Notes: generated by a model not told the origin, from the sequence alone. 64,000 bases of DNA from Isoetes taiwanensis (GCA_021234155.1 JAJEKV010000008.1:6014945-6078944), one strand, 5' to 3'; positions 1-12,582 are shown, numbered from the stretch's first letter. Numbers and translations are program-made.

Positions 1-312
1 GCAGAAATTTGAATGAAATATCGCCGGCGCTAAGGCCGTGCGATTCGACTAGTTATCATGAGTCACCGCGTGAGCAGGCAAGCCTGCATCGGCCTTTTAT
101 CTGATAAATGCATCCCTTCCATGGGTCGGGACTTGGTGCACGTATTAGCTCTAGAATTACTACGGTTATCCGAGTAGTAAGATACCATCAAATAAACTAT
201 AACTGATTTAATGAGCCATTCGCAGTTTCACAGTACAAGGTAGCTTATACTTACACATGCATGGCTTAATCTTTGAGACAAGCATATGACTACTGGCAGG
301 ATCAACCAGGTA
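1..312 (-). rRNA. 18S rRNA gene, 5' part (cut by window edge)
   Basis: This is the reverse complement of the first ~310 bases of plant 18S rRNA, with the universal 5' end (complement of CTGGCAGGATCAACCAGGTA) closing at 312. Conserved blocks such as TGGCTTAATCTTTGAGACAA and AGCTCTAGAATTACTACGG are present. The rest of the gene lies left of the window. It belongs to the unit downstream, in the transcription sense, of the spacer at 313-9111. The visible part is uninterrupted, unlike the copy at 13303-20265, and is closer to the plant consensus than that copy. It is a component of the small ribosomal subunit, transcribed by RNA polymerase I. Confidence 0.96.
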
Positions 313-2103
313 GCTTCCATAAAGGGACAGCCATCCACCCACACCTGGGTGGAGGGGCACAACGAGAGGGAACGATCAGCATCGACTCCGCCGTTCCCAA
401 AGGGGCCGAGCGGCAAGACGATGGAGGCATGGTCGCCCTGGCACCAACACTTGAAGTGGGAGGTCGGCCGCGCGCCAACAGCAAAGAAAGACAGAGGAGA
501 GAAGGACATGCACCGGCACCAACCGAGTGTCCAAGAATGGAACCGGAACCGCGCCACCAAACGACGCCGGAGGCCAGGGAACACACATGATGAGGACTAG
601 GTCGAGCCGAACATTGAACGTCTCGAACTTGTTGTGTGCATCTGGAACTCCAGCATGGTAGGTGGAAGAGGTTCCGCCGCCGTTCCCGACACAAAGAGGG
701 TAAAAGCACATCTCCAACCATCCAAGGCCTATGCATTGCGGCGAGAGCAGGGGCCACCAACCACAACGAGCCCGGCAATCCAGAACGAGGCCACAACCGC
801 CATGAACGAGCCAAACGGGACCCAATGGGGCAACGGAAACAAGAGCAAGGCACCACCACAAAGACAACCCAACCGGACGGGTCCGAGAGGGAGGGCACGA
901 TGGAGCCAAGCCCAAAACCAACATCACATTCCCAACAGGCCTTGGCAACCTTCCGACCAACCCGTTTCGGGGAGGCAGGTCGGACACCGAGGCCGAATTT
1001 CCAACATTGAGGAACCAACACGCCAAAGCCAACCAAAGGCAGACGGAAACAACGGGAGGGCACCAAGCCGGTGTGGCACACAAACCCGAGGAACCGAATC
1101 CTTTGGAACACGGGGCGAGCACGGCGCGAGTCAGGGACCCGCATTGTAGCACGCAACAACAAGGTGAAATGCACTTCCCAACTTCCAACTCAATCTGAAC
1201 ACGCACAAATCCCACAAGCCAAGGCGGGTCCGAATAACGGGCCCGACACGATTAGCCAAAACGACCAAGGGCAAGCAACCCATTCCAGCTCCAGCCCGTC
1301 TTACATGCTTGGGAAGGAAAGCCACCAACTGGCTAGACCAACCCAACAAGCAACCGTCCCGAGTAGCCGTCGAGTCGAGCAAGAGTGTTGGCCATGTTCA
1401 CGGCTAAAAGTCTTGGTCAGACGCCAAGGCCCGTCGAGCCAAAACGAATGCCAAGGACCAACACCACCCGACAAGGACCACCCACCTTGCCCAAAACCGT
1501 TTCGTAGTTCACCATGTCTCCTCTGACTCCGTGAACGACTCCATGGCCAAGACAAGGGGGAAGCCGAGCAACCCGGTTGGGAAGCAAAACCACCAATTAG
1601 TGCAAATCGTGATCACCGAGCCCGCCACTGGTAACCAGCCAGACCAGCCCTCAGCTAAGATCACTGCCGGGGCGATGGCGCATCCCAGCTCAAAAAGCCT
1701 TGAACCAACCGAGCGAAGCTACCAGCCATTTAGTTCAAACCAACAACCAGCCCAACTAGCCAAGGCTAAGCCGCGCCTGGGCCAACCGGGACAAGCCACC
1801 ACGCCTAAGCTATCCGCCCTGGGCTAACCGGGACAAGCCACCAGCCAAACGTTCCCTCACACGACGTGCACACCACCAACCAACCAACAATGCGAGCCAA
1901 CAGACCCGAGCCAACCAACCGTGCCGAAGGAAGGAGCCAACCAGCCGGGCACAACCCAAGGAGGAACTTGAGTCAGTCACCGAGATGACCAAGCCAAGAA
2001 ACCAGAGGTGACCAAACCGGTGGAGCCAGCCAAAACGACCAACGGAACCAACCGGTCGGGTGGGGAGCCGACTAACCGGAGGGACCGAGGGAAGTAACCG
2101 ACC
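313..2103 (-). other. rDNA 5' external transcribed spacer (proximal part)
   Basis: This spacer lies directly upstream of the 18S 5' end on the minus strand. It is non-repetitive and rich in CCAA/ACCAACC words on the plus strand. It matches 20266-22030 nearly base for base apart from small indels, so it is a conserved part of the rDNA unit. The open frames seen in it on both strands differ between the two copies because of those indels and have no recognisable protein family, so I do not call genes here. The probable transcription start is about 3 kb upstream. Confidence 0.8.
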
Positions 2104-3048
2104 AGTCATGACCAACCCAAGTTGGGATCTTAAGTGGGTTTTCTACTAAGTGCCCAGCCGAAACCAACCGGAGGTGACCAAAACCGAGGTGCCTTCACAG
2201 GGAACCAACCGACTAGCCGACCAACCAGACCGACCAAGGGGACCAACCGGTCGGGTGGGTAGCCGACTAATCGGACTGACCGAGGGACCGAGGGAAGTAA
2301 CCGACCAGTCATGACCAACCCAAGTTGGGATCTTAAGTGGGTTTTCTACTAAGTGCCCAGCCGAAACCAACCGGAGGTGACCAAAACCGAGGTGCCTTCA
2401 CAGGGAACAAACCGACTAGCCGACCAACCAGACCGACCAACGGGACCAACCGGTCGGGTGGGGAGCCGACTAACCGGAGGGACCGAGGGAAGTAACCGAC
2501 CAGTCATGACCAACCCAAGTTGGGATCTTAAGTGGGTTTTCTACTAAGTGCCCAGCCGAAACCAACCGGAGGTGACCAAAACCGAGGTGCCTTCACAGGG
2601 AACCAACCGACTAGCCGACCAACCAGACCGACCAACGGAACCAACCGGTCGGTTAGGGAGCCGACTAACCGGAGGGACCGAGGGAAGTAACCGACCAGTC
2701 ATGACCAACCCAAGTTGGGATCTTAAGTGGGTTTTCTACTAAGTGCCCAGCCGAAACCAACCGGAGGTGACCAAAACCGAGGTGCCTTCACAGGGAACCA
2801 ACCGACTAGCCGACCAACCAAACCGACCAACGGAACCAACCGGTCGGTTAGGGAGCCGACTAACCGGACTGACCGAGGAAAGGAACCGACCAGTCATGAC
2901 CAACCCAAGTTGGGATCTTAAGTGGGTTTTCTACTAAGTGCCCAGCCGAAACCAACCGGAGGTGACCAAAACGGAGGAGCCTTCACAGGGAACAAACCGA
3001 CTAGCCGACCAACCAAACCGACCAACGGAACCAACCAGTCGGGCAGCA
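2104..3048 (-). repeat. Tandem ~195-bp repeat in rDNA spacer (5 copies)
   Basis: Five head-to-tail units each carry the core AAGTTGGGATCTTAAGTGGG followed by TTTTCTACTAAGTGCCCAG. Successive copies of AGTCATGACC start at 2104, 2306, 2502, 2697 and 2892, so the period is 202, 196, 195 and 195. Units differ by a few substitutions; the last degenerates at about 3048. The same array with five units recurs in the second spacer at 22030-22960. The repeated ~64-codon open frames in it are by-products of a period divisible by three. Confidence 0.93.
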
Positions 3049-3420
3049 AGGATCCAAGAGCTGAAAGGGGGCGCATTGGCTTGTGCGTTTTGGAGTAGCC
3101 AAACGATCCAGAGTACTAAGGTGCACAAAAGGCTAGAGCAACCCCGTGGGGTAGCCAAAACCGAGTGAGCAAACCGCTTCCAAGTCGACCGTTGTACTAA
3201 GTCGCCCAAGACCAAGTGCAAACTGCCCCCTTCCACTATCCCCCAGGGTTTGTGAATGCCCCCCCACACTTTTATGTCAAAAAATAGGGGCCCCCCCCAT
3301 AAAGGAGGCTCGGGCCCGCTGAGCGGCGGCATGGATAGGAAGAGGCGCGCAAAGGAAAAGCTTATAGGTGGCAGCCTCCCGCCAATCGGGCATTCCACGT
3401 CGCCAAATAGGCGCCTATTG
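3049..3420 (-). other. Unique spacer segment between repeat families
   Basis: This is non-repetitive spacer DNA between the 195-bp array and the GTTATCAGCC array, conserved in the second unit at about 22961-23300. It holds the candidate RNA polymerase I start region at 3258-3290. No coding sequence is supported. Confidence 0.6.
3258..3290 (-). promoter_or_regulatory. Candidate RNA polymerase I core promoter/start site
   Basis: Read on the minus strand this is a T-rich run, then GACATAAAAGTG followed by a run of seven G. It resembles the plant Pol I start consensus (TATA-like core followed by G residues). It is retained in the second spacer at 23167-23195 despite local divergence. It sits between the 195-bp repeats (which would lie in the transcribed spacer) and the upstream GTTATCAGCC repeats (which would lie in the enhancer position). 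The consensus match is loose and no transcript end is known, so this is an inference. Confidence 0.35.
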
Positions 3421-4690
3421 TCAGCACCCCGTTATCAGCCAGGCGCCGCCCGTAAAGCGCGCGTGACCCTCGAGGCGCCGCGCCCGGTCCGGTTTGCCGC
3501 GGGGACTGCCGCCTCGATCGCGGCGCCAAGTCGTCGTGGGGGCGTGGCAGGCCGTCCGACCGTCACGCAGGGCCTCTGCTGCTGCGCGTCAGGTCCCCGT
3601 TATCAGCCATAGCCCCGTTATCAGCCATGGCGGTAGCGGCGGCGGGCCTAGAAACCCCGGGCCGTCCAGCGAGGCAAGCGCGGGACCGGCGAGGGCAAGT
3701 GCGCGTTGCTGGCGTGGAAACCATCTCGGCACGCCATCAAGACCCGTGATGACGTGTCAGGCCCCCGTTATCAGCCAAAACCCCGTTATCAGCGAGGCAT
3801 GCGCGGCGGGCCTAGAAACGCCCAGGCGGCCAGCCTTGAGCAAGTCACGAACCCGAAGCGGGCAGGGGCGCATTGCTGGCGTGGAAACCATCTCGACACG
3901 CCCGTCCAAGGTGCGTGCTGACGTGTCAACCCCATTATCAGCCAAAGTACCCCCGTTATCAGCCCGGCGTGCGGGCCTAGAAACCCGGGCGGCAGCCGAG
4001 CAAGTCACGAACCTAAACCATCTCGGCGCCGTCCAAGGCCCGTGCTGACGTGTCAGCCCCGTTATCAGCCAAGTACCCCGTTATCAGCCCGGCGTGCGCG
4101 GCGGGCCTAGAGCCGCCCGGGCGGTCCGGCGAGAGCAAGGGCGCGTTGCTGGCGTGGAAACCATCTCGGCACGCCCGTCCAAGGCCCGTGCTGACGTGTC
4201 AGTCCCCGTTATCAGCCAAGTACCCCGTTATCAGCCCGGCGTCTTGCGCGGCGGGCCTAGAAACGCCCGGGGCGGTCCGGCGAGGCAAAGAGCGCGTTGC
4301 TGGCGTGGAAACCATCTCGGCGCGCTGTCCAAGGCCCGTGCTGACGTGTCAGTCCCCGTTATCAGCCAAGTACCCCGTTATCAGCCCGGCGTGCGCGGCA
4401 GCGCTATAGCCGCCCAGGCGGTCAGCGAGAGCAAGAGCGCGTTGCTGGCGTGGAAACCAGCAGCACGCCCGGTCCAAGACCCGTGATGACGTGTCAGTCC
4501 CCGTTATCAGCCAAGTACCCCGTTATCAGCCCGGCGTCTTGGCGGCCTAGCCTAGAAACGCCCCCGGGCGGTCCGTCGCGAGCAAGGCGCGTGCTGGCGT
4601 GGAAACCATGTCGAACGCTGTCCAAGACCCGTGCTGATGTGTCGGGCACCCATTATCATCCGTGGCACGGGGGAGGCCCTCCAACTTAGG
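3421..4690 (-). repeat. Tandem ~140-148-bp repeat with paired GTTATCAGCC boxes
   Basis: Roughly eight units each contain two copies of CCCCGTTATCAGCC about 15 bp apart, then GGGCCTAGAAACGCC, GGCGTGGAAACCATCTCG and CCCGTGCTGACGTGTCAG. Paired boxes occur near 3596/3611, 3767/3781, 4063/4077, 4205/4221, 4354/4370 and 4498/4514. The array recurs at 23300-24430 in the second spacer. By position, upstream of the likely start site, it may act as a Pol I spacer enhancer array; that role is inferred. Confidence 0.88.
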
Positions 4691-6240
4691 CTTTAAGGCG
4701 GCAATGTTGGCTCCGGGCGGTCATATGCCGCAAAAAGCGGGCGGGCGCGGAAAAAAATCGCGGGGAGCCTAGACAAAAACCAGGCGAGCAATGTCCTCAA
4801 AGGCCGTAGTCATCTGGAAGGCCGCCCGTTATCAACCTCAGGCCGCGAAAGAGGCGATAAAGACCGCCCGCATCCACCATGTGCCGCTCCGTGCGGTCTT
4901 GCTTGGTCGGTCGCGGGTCCGTCGGCGTGGAATTGCGTGTTGCCGACCGCCAACCATCTCCCCTTGTCGTAAAAGGTCACTGCTGATGTGGCAGGCCGCC
5001 TGTTATCGGCCGTGGCACGAGATGAGACCGCCAAGTCGGGCTTGAGGCGTCAACGATGGCTCTCGGGCGGTCATGAGCCACAAACACGGATTCGCGCGGG
5101 CATATGCGGGGATATGACATGGAAACCATATCGGAATGCCATCGAAACCCGTAGTGGCGTGGAAGGCCGCCCGTTATCAACCGGTCGCGCCAAGAAGAGG
5201 CATTAAAGGCGCCCGCATCCACCAAGTAGTGCCGCTCCATGCGGCCCTGCCGGAAGGTCGATCTGGGTGCGGCGTGAAATGGCCCGCGTTGCCGGCGTGG
5301 TAACCATCTCTCCTTGTTGTAAAGGCCGTGCGAAGTGGCAGGCCGCCCCTTATCAACCGTGGCGCAAAGAGGTGGCCGCCAACTTCGGGCTTGAAGGCGG
5401 CAACCAGTGGCTCCGGCGCGGCCGTCCACCGCATAAGCGCATATCTGGCGGGGGCAAATCGCGGGGATATGGCATGGAAGCCATATCCTAATGTCCTCAA
5501 GGCGTGTGGTGATGTGGCAGGCCTCCGTGATCAGCCACAATGCGAGAAAGGTGCGAAAAAGGCGCCGCATCTACCAAGTGTGGCTCTGTGCGGTCTGCTT
5601 GGCGATCTGGGTTGCGCGCGTGAAAGGGCGTGTTGCGGGCGTGGTAACCATCTTCCCATGTCTTGGAAGACTCATGCTGATGTGTCAGGCCGCCCGTAAT
5701 CAGACGTGGCGCAAGAGGAGGCCGCCAACTTCGGGCTTGAAGCGGCAGCGGTGGCTCTGGCGGTCATGCACCGTAAGCCTTGCGGATCTTCTTGTGAACA
5801 AATCGGGGGATATGACAAAGGAAACCATATCGGAATGTCTCCAAGATCCGTAGTGATGTGGCGAGGCCGCCCGTCCATCAACCGTAAGCGTGAAAAGGCG
5901 GCTGTAAAAAGGCCCCGCATCTACCAAGTGCCGCTCCGTGCGGCCTTGCGTGGCGATCTTGGGTCGGGCCAGCGTGAAAAGGGCGCGTGTCGCCCGGCGT
6001 TGTAACCATCTCCCCATGTCATCCAACACCCGTGCTAATGTGGTAGGCGTCCGTTCTCAGACTTGGCGCGGGGAGAGCCGTCAACTTCGGGCTTGGGGGC
6101 GACAAAAGGTGGCTCCGGGCGGTCATAAGCGCCATGAGCGAGGACCAGTGGGGGGCAAATGCGAGGAGACCACATGGAAACCGGGGTCGACGTGACCAAA
6201 GGCTGTGCAAACATGTCAGGCCACCCGTCATTGGCGAGGG
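4691..6240 (-). repeat. Degenerate ~345-bp spacer repeats (GGATATG...ATATC units)
   Basis: About four to five diverged units share GGGGATATGACATGGAAACC, AGTGATGTGGCAGGCCGCCC and CTTCGGGCTTGAAGGCGGCA. The GGATATG landmark falls near 5108, 5464 and 5808, giving a period of about 345. The units appear derived from the adjacent GTTATCAGCC family, since they keep a variant TTATCAACC box. The part up to about 5315 is matched by 24431-25067 in the second spacer; the continuation 5316-5550 is matched by 31380-31590, beyond the hAT insertion. No coding sequence is supported. Confidence 0.8.
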
Positions 6241-8830
6241 AGTGCAGGGAGGAGGCCCCGGGCGGGGGATTGGTCGCGGCAAAGCTGTGACTCTGGGCCC
6301 AAGGAGGACAATCCAAAGCGACCAGCCAAAGAGAATGCAACGGGGATGCCACCAACTTGGGGGAGCCAACTAACGAGATGGAAGCCGCCAAGTCGGTGGG
6401 GAGCTAATAACAACGGCGATCCCGGGGACACCACCGGAGTCGGTGGCGAGGCAACCACCACCAAGTCGGTGTGGAGGCAGCGGCGGCGCCAAACAAACAC
6501 ACGACCAAGTTGGGTGGGGGCGATCCACGACACCACCGGTTGGTGGGTAGCCATGTCATAGAGCCAAGCACCACGACACCACCCGGTCGGTTGGGTAGCC
6601 GACTAAGCGGAGCCAAAGGTCACCAAGTGGGTTGAGAGACCAGGAGGGGCGATCCAAGTTGGGTGGGCAGCCAACTAACCGAACCAACCAAACACCACCG
6701 GGTGGGCACCACGACCACCCGGTCGGTTGGTGGGCACCCGACCACCCGGTCGGTTGGGTACCCGACCACCCGGTCGGTTGGGTAGCCGACCAAAAACACC
6801 ACCAAGTGGGTTGAGAGACCAGGAGGGCGATCCAAGTGGTGGGCAGCCAACTAACCGAACCAAACACCACCCGTGGGTGGGCAGCCAAACACCACCCGAG
6901 TGGGGTGGGCAGCCAACCACCACCAAGTCAAATGGGGGAGCCAAACTAACCCGCCGAGCCACCAAGTCGGTGGGCAGCCAACTAGCGAACCAAACACCAC
7001 CCGGAGTGGGGTGGGCAGCCAGCGACCACCAAGTCGGTGGGGAGCCAAACACCACCAACTTCGGGTGGGTAGAACTGATCGATCCGACCACCGCGACCGA
7101 CCACCAAGTGGGGCAGCAGCCAACTAACCGAACCAAACACCACCCGGTCGGGTGGGCAGCCAACTCCCCCCAGCCCAAACCACCACCAAGTGGGTGTGGG
7201 TAGCCAAGCTGATCGATTAGACCACCGACCACGACCAAGTCGGGTGGGGAGACAACAACAGCGGCGATCAAGTCCTGCGCCAAGTCGGGATGGGTAGCCG
7301 ACATAGCCATCAAGTCGAGTGGGCAGCCCGGTCGGGTGGGCAGCCAACCACCACCAAGTCGTAGATGCGGGGGCCAAACACCACCAAGTCGGTTGGGTAG
7401 CCAAACTAACCGGCAGAGCCACCAAGTGGGGTGGGCAGCCAACTAACCGAACCAAACACCACCCGAGTGGGTGGGGGGGGCCAAACACAACCAAGTTGGG
7501 GGGGGGAAGCCAACACACCGGGCCCAAGACCCGACCAAGTTGGATGGGTAGCCAAACACCACCAAGTGGTGTGAGCAGCCAGCCACCACCAAGTGGTGTG
7601 AGCAGCCAGCCACCACCAAGTGGGTGTGGGGCCAAACACCACCAAGTGGGTTGGGTAGCCAAACTAACCCGCCAGCCACCATCAGGGGTGGGCAGCCAAC
7701 TAACGAACCAAACACCACCCGTGGGGTGGGCAGCCAACTAACCGAAAACACCACCCGAGTGGTGGGGGGCAGCCAAACACAACCAAAGTGGGGTGGGAAG
7801 CCAGCGGCGGCTGGCCAAAGACCCGACCAAGTGGGATGGGTAGCCAACCACCACCCGAGTGGGTGTGGGGGCCAACCACCACCAAGTGGGTGTGGGGAGC
7901 CAAACACCACCAAATGGGTTGGGTAGCCAAACTAACCGGCCAGAGCCACCAAGTGGGTGGGCAGCCAACTAACCGAACCAAACACCACCCCCGAGTGGTG
8001 GGCAGCCAAACACAACCAAGTGGGGTGGGAAGCCAGCGGCGGCTGGCCAAAGACCCGACCAAGTGGGATGGGTAGCCAACCACCACCCGAGTGGGTGTGG
8101 GGAGCCACCACCACCAAGTGGTGTGGGGAGCCAAACACCACCAAGTGGGTTGGGTAGCCAAACTAACCGACCAGAGCCACCAAGTCGGGTGGGCAGCCAA
8201 CCAACCCGAACCAAACACCACCGTGGGTGGGGGGCGGCCGACCACCCACCAAGCGGTGGGGGAGCCAAACACCACCAAGTGGTGGGTAGCCAAACAGTCG
8301 ATCTGACCACAAAGACGACCCAAGTGGGGTGGGCAGCCAACTAACCGAACCGAACACCACCACCCGGGGGTGGGGAAGCCAACACCACCAAGTGGGTTGG
8401 GTAGCCAAACTGATCGATCCGACCAGGCGACCACGACCAAGTCGGGTGGGGAGACAACAGCGGCGATCAAGTCCTCGCCAAGTGGGATGGGTAGCCGGCC
8501 AGAGCCATCAAGTCGGTGGGCAGCCAACTAACCAAACCAAACACCACACCACCAGTGCGGTGGGCAGCCAAACGCCACCGAGTCGGGTGGGGAGCCAACC
8601 GCCACCGAGCGGGACAGCGGCGAGCAACTAACCGAGCCACAAAGCGCCACCAAGCTGGGTGGGCCGCCAACCAGCGGAGCCAACCACCCACGACACCACC
8701 AACTCCGGCATGGGAGCCAAGTAACCAAACCAAACACCACCAAGCGGTGGGCTGCCAATAGCGTAGCCAACCAAAAGCGACACCACCAAGTCCGGCATGG
8801 GGGCCAATTAACCAAACCCAACACCACCAA
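6241..8830 (-). repeat. Complex minisatellite (ACCACCAAGTGGG / GGGTAGCCAAC)
   Basis: About 2.6 kb is composed almost wholly of short degenerate words: CCAAACACCACC, AAGTGGGTGGG, GGGCAGCCAACTAACCGAACC. Higher-order units of about 200 bp appear in places (compare 7780-7960 with 8020-8160, both with AGCGGCGGCTGGCCAAAGAC). Long open frames occur on both strands in overlapping frames and are low-complexity by-products, so no gene is called. The equivalent region of the second spacer is not in the window. Confidence 0.88.
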
Positions 8831-9111
8831 GTCTGTCTGGTTAATCCCCCTCGGCGCGGCTTGGAAGAAGGAACCTCTAAGTGCCGTGTCTTGCAACCCT
8901 CCCTAGGACTTGGGAGAAAAAAATGACCAAGTGCCACGGTAACCCTCCCCGCGCTTCTTCGGGAGGAAAAAAATGACCAAGTGTTGGGTTCCTCCACTTG
9001 ATCGGCCATGCTTGGAGGAAGTGTTGGCTTGCAACCCTCCCTAGCACTTGGAGAAATAAATGACCAAGTGCCATGGCGTAACCCTCCCCACATACCTAGG
9101 GAGGAGAGGGA
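8831..9111 (-). other. 26S-proximal spacer (3' ETS) with stem-loops
   Basis: Immediately downstream of 26S in the transcription sense, this segment repeats AAAAAATGACCAAGTG three times (about 8917, 8968, 9054), separated by GC-rich inverted repeats such as ACCCTCCCC...GGGAGG and TTCCTCCA...TGGAGGAA. Potential hairpins in this position could serve 3'-end formation or Pol I termination. That function is inferred from position only. Confidence 0.5.
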
Positions 9112-9619
9112 CAAATCGCAAAAGACAAGAGGCCGAACCTCAGCGGATCGTGGCGGCAAGGCTACTCTTCAGCGCCTGATGCCCCGTCTTAATTTAAGTT
9201 AGATGCATAGGATCTATCTCCCGGCCGTTTGGAATTATCCTACAAAGGCGACCCCCCTCATCCTCTTGGGGGGCCGAGAGGAGGCATCCCTCGACCACGC
9301 GGGCTCTCCGGGGGCACACAAGGCACCCCTAACAGTGGTCGGGTCACAACCGAGGGGAGGTAAAGCGCCCGCATCTAGCATGGATTCTGACTTAGAAGCG
9401 TTCAGTCATAATCCCTACGCATGGTAACCCAGCGCCAGCGGCTTTTCAACCAAAGCGCCAATGACCAAGTATCGCGAATCAGCGGTTCCTCTCGTACTAA
9501 GTTGGATTACTATTGCGGCCGCGATGCATCGGTAGGGTAAAACTAACTTTGTCTCCGGCGGTCTAAACCCGACTCCGTTCCCTATTGGTGGGTGAACAAT
9601 CCAACACTTGGTGAATTAC

Positions 9620-9663
<44 letters not shown>

Positions 9664-10233
9664 AACGTCGCTATGAGCGGCTTGGCTGCCACAAGCCCGA
9701 TTATCCACAATGGTAACTTTTACGACACCTCTAGCTTCAAATTCCGAATAACTAAAGGATCGATAGGCCATGCTTTCCGCGGTTTGTATCCGTCTTGAAG
9801 ATCAAAATCAAATGAGCTTTTACCCTTTTGTTCCACCGCGAGATTTACGTTCTCGTTGAGCTCATCTTAGGACACTGCGTTATCTTTTAACGGATGTGCG
9901 CCCCAGCCAAACTCCCCACGACAATGTCTTCCGCTGGATCGGACCGCATAAGCGGACCTTAAGACTAGAAGCGGGGGCGGGCCCCCTCCACCTCCGCGGA
10001 GTAAGTAAAATAACGTTAAAAGTAGTGGTATTTCACTTGCGCCGAGGCTCCCCACTATCCTACACCTCTCAAGTCATTTCACAAAGCGGGACTAGAGTCA
10101 AGCTCAACGGGGTCTTCTTTCCCGCTGATTTTTCCAAGCCCGTTCCCTTGGGCTGGGGTTTTAAGCTAGATAGTAGATAGGGGCGGTGGGAATCTCGTTA
10201 ATCCATTCATCGCGGCGTCACTAATTAGATGGC

Positions 10234-10272
<39 letters not shown>

Positions 10273-11565
10273 GCCCGTTTACCCGGCGCTTGGTTGAATT
10301 TCTTCACTTTGACATTGAGCACTGGGCAAAAATCACATTGCGTCAACATCCGCGAGGGACCATCGCAATGCTTTGTTTTAATTAAGCGATCGGATTCCCC
10401 TTGTCCGTTCCGTTCTGAGATGACTGTTAGCCGCCTAGGGGAGAGCACCCCGAGGGGATGCATTCTCGTCCGTCGCCCGGTCGGCGCGAGGGAGGCCCGC
10501 CCTCGCCCGCGGGGAGGCAGCTTCGGGCGACCCGCCAGCGACCTCTGGGGTCAAGCCGCGAGACCCCTAAGCCCAGCCCTCGAGCCAATCCTTTTCGAGA
10601 TTCTACGGATCCATTTTGCCGACTTCCCTTACCTACATTGTTCCATCGACTAGAGGCTGCTCACCTTGGGGCGATGCGGTTATGAAATGCGGCCGGGCGT
10701 GCTCGGCAATCGCTCCTCCGGTTTTCATGGGCGCCCGAGGCGCCGGACACCGCCAAGGCGTCGCGGTGCTTTGCGGCCACAAGGCCCTATCTCCGGGCAA
10801 ACCCGATTTCAGGGTCATCGGACCGTTAAAAAGAAAAGAGAACTCTTCGGGGCCCCGCCCGGCGTCTCGGATTACATAAGCGTTACCGTCCAGCGCCCGC
10901 GTCCGGTTCGGGACTATTGACCCGATTCCCTTTTCGATCGGCCGGCGCCAAATTGCGCCATTCACCTGAGATTGCCCCATCTCTTAGGATCGACTAACCC
11001 ATGTCCAATTCTTTGTTCACATGGAACCTTTCTCCCGCCGGTCTTCAAAGTTCTCATTTGAATACTTGCTACTACCACCAAGATCTGCACGGGGTGCCGT
11101 TCCACTTTCGGGCTCCGCGCCCGGGCTGCTCCACGACACCCATGCCCTCCTACTCATCGAGGCCTCGCGCCTTGCCCGCGGCGGTAGGGTATAAGCGGCG
11201 GCTTCAAGGCGCCATCCATTTCCGGGGCTAGTTGATTGGCGGGTGAGTTGTTACACACTCCTTAGCGGATTTCGACTTCCATGACCACCGTCCTGCTGTC
11301 TTAATCAATCAACACCCTTTGTGGGATCTAGGTTAAGCGCGCGCGCGGGCACCATAACCCGGCTTCGGTTCATCCCGCGCCGCCCGATTACGCTTACCAA
11401 AAATGGCCCACTTGGGCTCAATTCCGGGGCGGGGTTCAATGGAGCAACCCGGCCCTTACCTATTTAAAGTTTGAGAATAGGTCGGGGAGTTTCTCCCCGA
11501 TGCCTCTAATCATTAAGCTTTACCCGATAAAACTTTGAGCGAGCTCCGGCTATCACGAGGGAAAC

Positions 11566-11596
<31 letters not shown>

Positions 11597-12582
11597 AGTC
11601 TTCGCCCCCCTATACCCAAGTCGGCGAGCGATTTGCCGCGTCGGTGTCGCTCTGAGCCTCCACGAGTTTCCTCGGCCCTACTTTCGGGCATAGTTCACCA
11701 TCTTTGGGGTCCCCAGCAGGCATGCTCACACTCAAACCTTTCCACGGAAGATCATGGTGGGCCATGGTGCACCCGACAACGGGGCTCCCACGCATCGGTT
11801 TCCTTTAAGCCAAGGCGGGTTTTGAACCCACCAACTTCCGCGCATGTTAGACTCCTTGGTCATGTTTCAAGGCGGGTTGAATGGAAAGCCCACAAACCAG
11901 CGTCCGGGGCCCGCAAGCCCGCCAATGTGGCGTCGCCCCCAAGGGGGCCAATGTTTCCTTTTCGCCAAGGGCGGGTTTTGAAGCCCCAACCTACGGCATC
12001 GTCGGGTCACATGGTCCCTCTTTATCCCGGGCGCCGCGAGGCATGCTAGACCCAGCGTTGCCCCAAGGCACCCCTGTTGGCCACATGGTCCCTCTTTATC
12101 CCTTGACCAGCGAGGGCCGTTCCGCACCCAACCCGGGCGCACCAGCAACCTCCATTAAACTTCCCTCCCGGCAATTTCAAGCACTTTTTAACTCTCTTTT
12201 CAAAGTCCTTTTCACCTTTCCCTCGCGGTACTTGTTAATTATCGGTCTCTTGCCAATATTTAGCCTTGGATGGAATTTACCACCCACTTAAAGGCTGCAT
12301 TCCCAAACAGCCGACTTCGTGGAAGCGCCTGCGTGGAACAACGGGGTCCGGGCCTGGCGGGGCTCTCACCCTCTCGGGCGTCCACTTCCGGGGAACCTCG
12401 ACCGGTCCGCCCGGGAAGGGCGCTTCTCTGAACTACAATTACATAGCGCCAAAGCGCCCGCGATTCTCAATCACGGGCACCTTCGGTTCGCTTCGCCGTT
12501 ACTAGGAAATCCTGTTGGTTTCTTTTCCTCCGGCAATGATATGCTTAAACTTCGGTGGGTAGCCTTGCCTGATCGAGGTCTC
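9112..12582 (-). rRNA. 26S (large subunit) rRNA gene
   Basis: The reverse complement carries conserved plant 26S blocks throughout. At the 3' end is the region around CAGCGGTTCCTCTCGTACTA (sarcin-ricin neighbourhood, 9480-9520) and CATTGTGAAGCGTAATTCAC. In the middle is the domain near GACTCCTTGGTCATGTTTC. The 5' end lies near TTCTTTTCCTCCGGCAATGA (about 12525), where consensus reads CCGCTTATTGA. Length of about 3.47 kb is close to the usual ~3.4 kb. Many small indels relative to the plant consensus are visible, often at CG dinucleotides, so either this copy is decaying or the assembly is imperfect. Ends are accurate to about 15 bases. Confidence 0.93.

Noticed and set aside
302-2115. Minus- and plus-strand frames of up to 290 codons in the rDNA 5' spacer
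   Set aside because: The matching spacer at 20266-22030 does not preserve the frames, and the sequence is rDNA spacer adjoining the 18S 5' end.
6228-8840. Frames of 250-275 codons in the ACCACCAAGTGGG minisatellite
   Set aside because: They occur in several frames on both strands at once and encode only repetitive W/G/P/L-rich strings.
313-9111. 5S rRNA gene linked in the 45S spacer, as in bryophytes and some other plants
   Set aside because: No match to conserved 5S words such as CCCATCCTAGTACT or its complement could be found.
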